From: an uncultured Nitrospira sp. | Lineage (GTDB): Bacteria; Nitrospirota; Nitrospiria; Nitrospirales; Nitrospiraceae | Direction: 5' to 3' | Assembly: GCA_902500825.1 (NCBI GenBank) | Contig: CABVRX010000013.1 | Span: 1 to 64,000 of the forward strand | Length of the DNA stretch: 64,000 nt | Shown here: positions 63,443-64,000 of the stretch, in pieces | How positions within the stretch are numbered: position 1 is the first letter of the stretch | How the letters are laid out: each line of letters starts with the position of its first letter | Translations under genes and position numbers: made by a program | The notes under the pieces: generated by a model | Database searches by the model: none | What the model was told of the DNA's origin: nothing | Seen by the model: the letters and a program-made list of their open reading frames with translations, nothing else

Positions 63443-64000
63443 ATGAACATGCGACAGCTCGTATTGGCTCTATTCAGCATGCTGGTGGGATGGGGAACGT
63501 TTGATGTGGCCCAGGCCGCTCCTCCTGCTCCCTCTTCTAAGCCTCCTGTCGTCTCATTCGAGGCTGGAGACAGTCCGGGAAACTTTTTTACTTGTATAAA
63601 CACAGGCAACTCGCAATCACTCATCGGGTGTGTGCCTGCGTCCATTGGGGGGGCTGGACAGAAATCTCTCGCCGTCATTGCTCCCGGAGAAACGGTGGGG
63701 TTTCCCACGTATAGTGGAGAAGCAAGCACGGTCCATACGGCGCTGAGCTTGATTTACCCCACTGGAGCCAAAAACATGCCATTCAAGGCAGCCATCGATG
63801 TTCGCGACCCGGCACGGAGAGGGGTGGCTACGGTGACCTTGAGGGATCCGGGACTCTACGTCTTCGTTTGTGACATCCATGTCTACATGTTCGCGGCCGT
63901 CATCGTAGATGATCCTAAAACGAAAGTGAACGGGGGCTTAGGATTGGATCTCGGTAAACAGATTTCACTGGTCAACGGGGTTACGGTGCCGACCTATAGC
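63443..64000 (+). CDS. Cupredoxin-like periplasmic protein (cut by window end)
   Basis: 186 codons are present without a stop. AAGGAAGG precedes the ATG. Signal peptide (LVLALFSMLVGWGTFDVAQA), then a cupredoxin-type domain with HTALSL upstream and VCDIHVYM giving His, Cys, His and Met as a type 1 copper set. VTLRDPGLYVFVCDIHVYMF is the typical closing strand. The last ~30 residues read into a further domain (VNGGLGLDLGKQISL), so the protein is longer than a simple cupredoxin. Confidence 0.88.
   Translation, partial: MNMRQLVLALFSMLVGWGTFDVAQAAPPAPSSKPPVVSFEAGDSPGNFFTCINTGNSQSLIGCVPASIGGAGQKSLAVIAPGETVGFPTYSGEASTVHTALSLIYPTGAKNMPFKAAIDVRDPARRGVATVTLRDPGLYVFVCDIHVYMFAAVIVDDPKTKVNGGLGLDLGKQISLVNGVTVPTYS

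Overview
The window looks like a chromosomal segment of a Nitrospira-type bacterium (phylum Nitrospirota). This is an inference from gene content and protein style: periplasmic multicopper oxidase plus cupredoxin, a heavy-metal-type RND efflux operon, cobalamin-dependent MetH, many secreted Fn3/BACON proteins and a sulfur-carrier cysteine cluster. No rRNA or tRNA gene was seen. Genes lie on both strands in short operons, often with 1-4 base stop/start overlaps.

Layout. 0.1-8.6 kb is a scarred accessory region. Two paralogous BACON-Fn3 secreted proteins (129-836 and 7885-8574, both minus) flank a Fn3 lipoprotein, an IS3-family remnant, a nucleotide-sugar cassette (RmlC-like epimerase, SAF-domain oxidoreductase, RfbF-like nucleotidyltransferase, PIG-L deacetylase), a truncated conserved gene and an IS4-type transposase remnant. 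8.9-10.2 kb holds a small membrane protein and an outer-membrane barrel. 10.2-14.3 kb (minus) is glgC followed by a Ski2-like helicase split in two genes whose order is swapped. 14.5-23.8 kb (plus) is a TolC/HlyD/CzcA-type efflux operon continuing into a HEAT protein, peptide deformylase and an MsbA-like ABC exporter.

24.9-30.1 kb (minus) is a protein-thiocarboxylate sulfur-transfer cluster: a ThiS-domain/cysteine synthase fusion, two MoeB-type E1 enzymes, threonine synthase, a free MoaD/ThiS-like carrier, a NIL-domain protein and a JAMM peptidase. 30.3-32.9 kb (plus) holds two overlapping gene pairs (unknown plus PLD-like, then nucleotidyltransferase-like plus TPM). 33.0-36.3 kb is an accessory island: RelBE-type toxin-antitoxin, DsbA-like lipoprotein, DUF4160/DUF2442 pair, a decayed duplicate of the DsbA 3' end, and a YceK-type lipoprotein directly followed by a well-formed integron attC site and a broken agmatine-deiminase-like fragment. 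36.3-48.7 kb is mixed housekeeping and hypothetical genes (DUF2235 hydrolase, DUF5069, DUF3386, ClpS, HemW, FmdB zinc ribbon, a heme-oxygenase-like diiron oxidase next to an FGE-like protein, several envelope proteins).

48.8-64 kb holds metH, an NtrC-type regulator converging on a membrane histidine kinase, a substrate-binding protein and a TonB-dependent receptor on the kinase strand, then a LuxR-type response regulator and a multicopper oxidase followed by a cupredoxin cut by the window end.

Three copies of a ~120-bp palindromic repeat (28.85, 39.57 and 55.85 kb) sit between genes. The strongest leads are the attC-bearing cassette island, the carrier-synthase fusion in the sulfur cluster, the order-swapped split helicase and the dispersed palindromic repeat.
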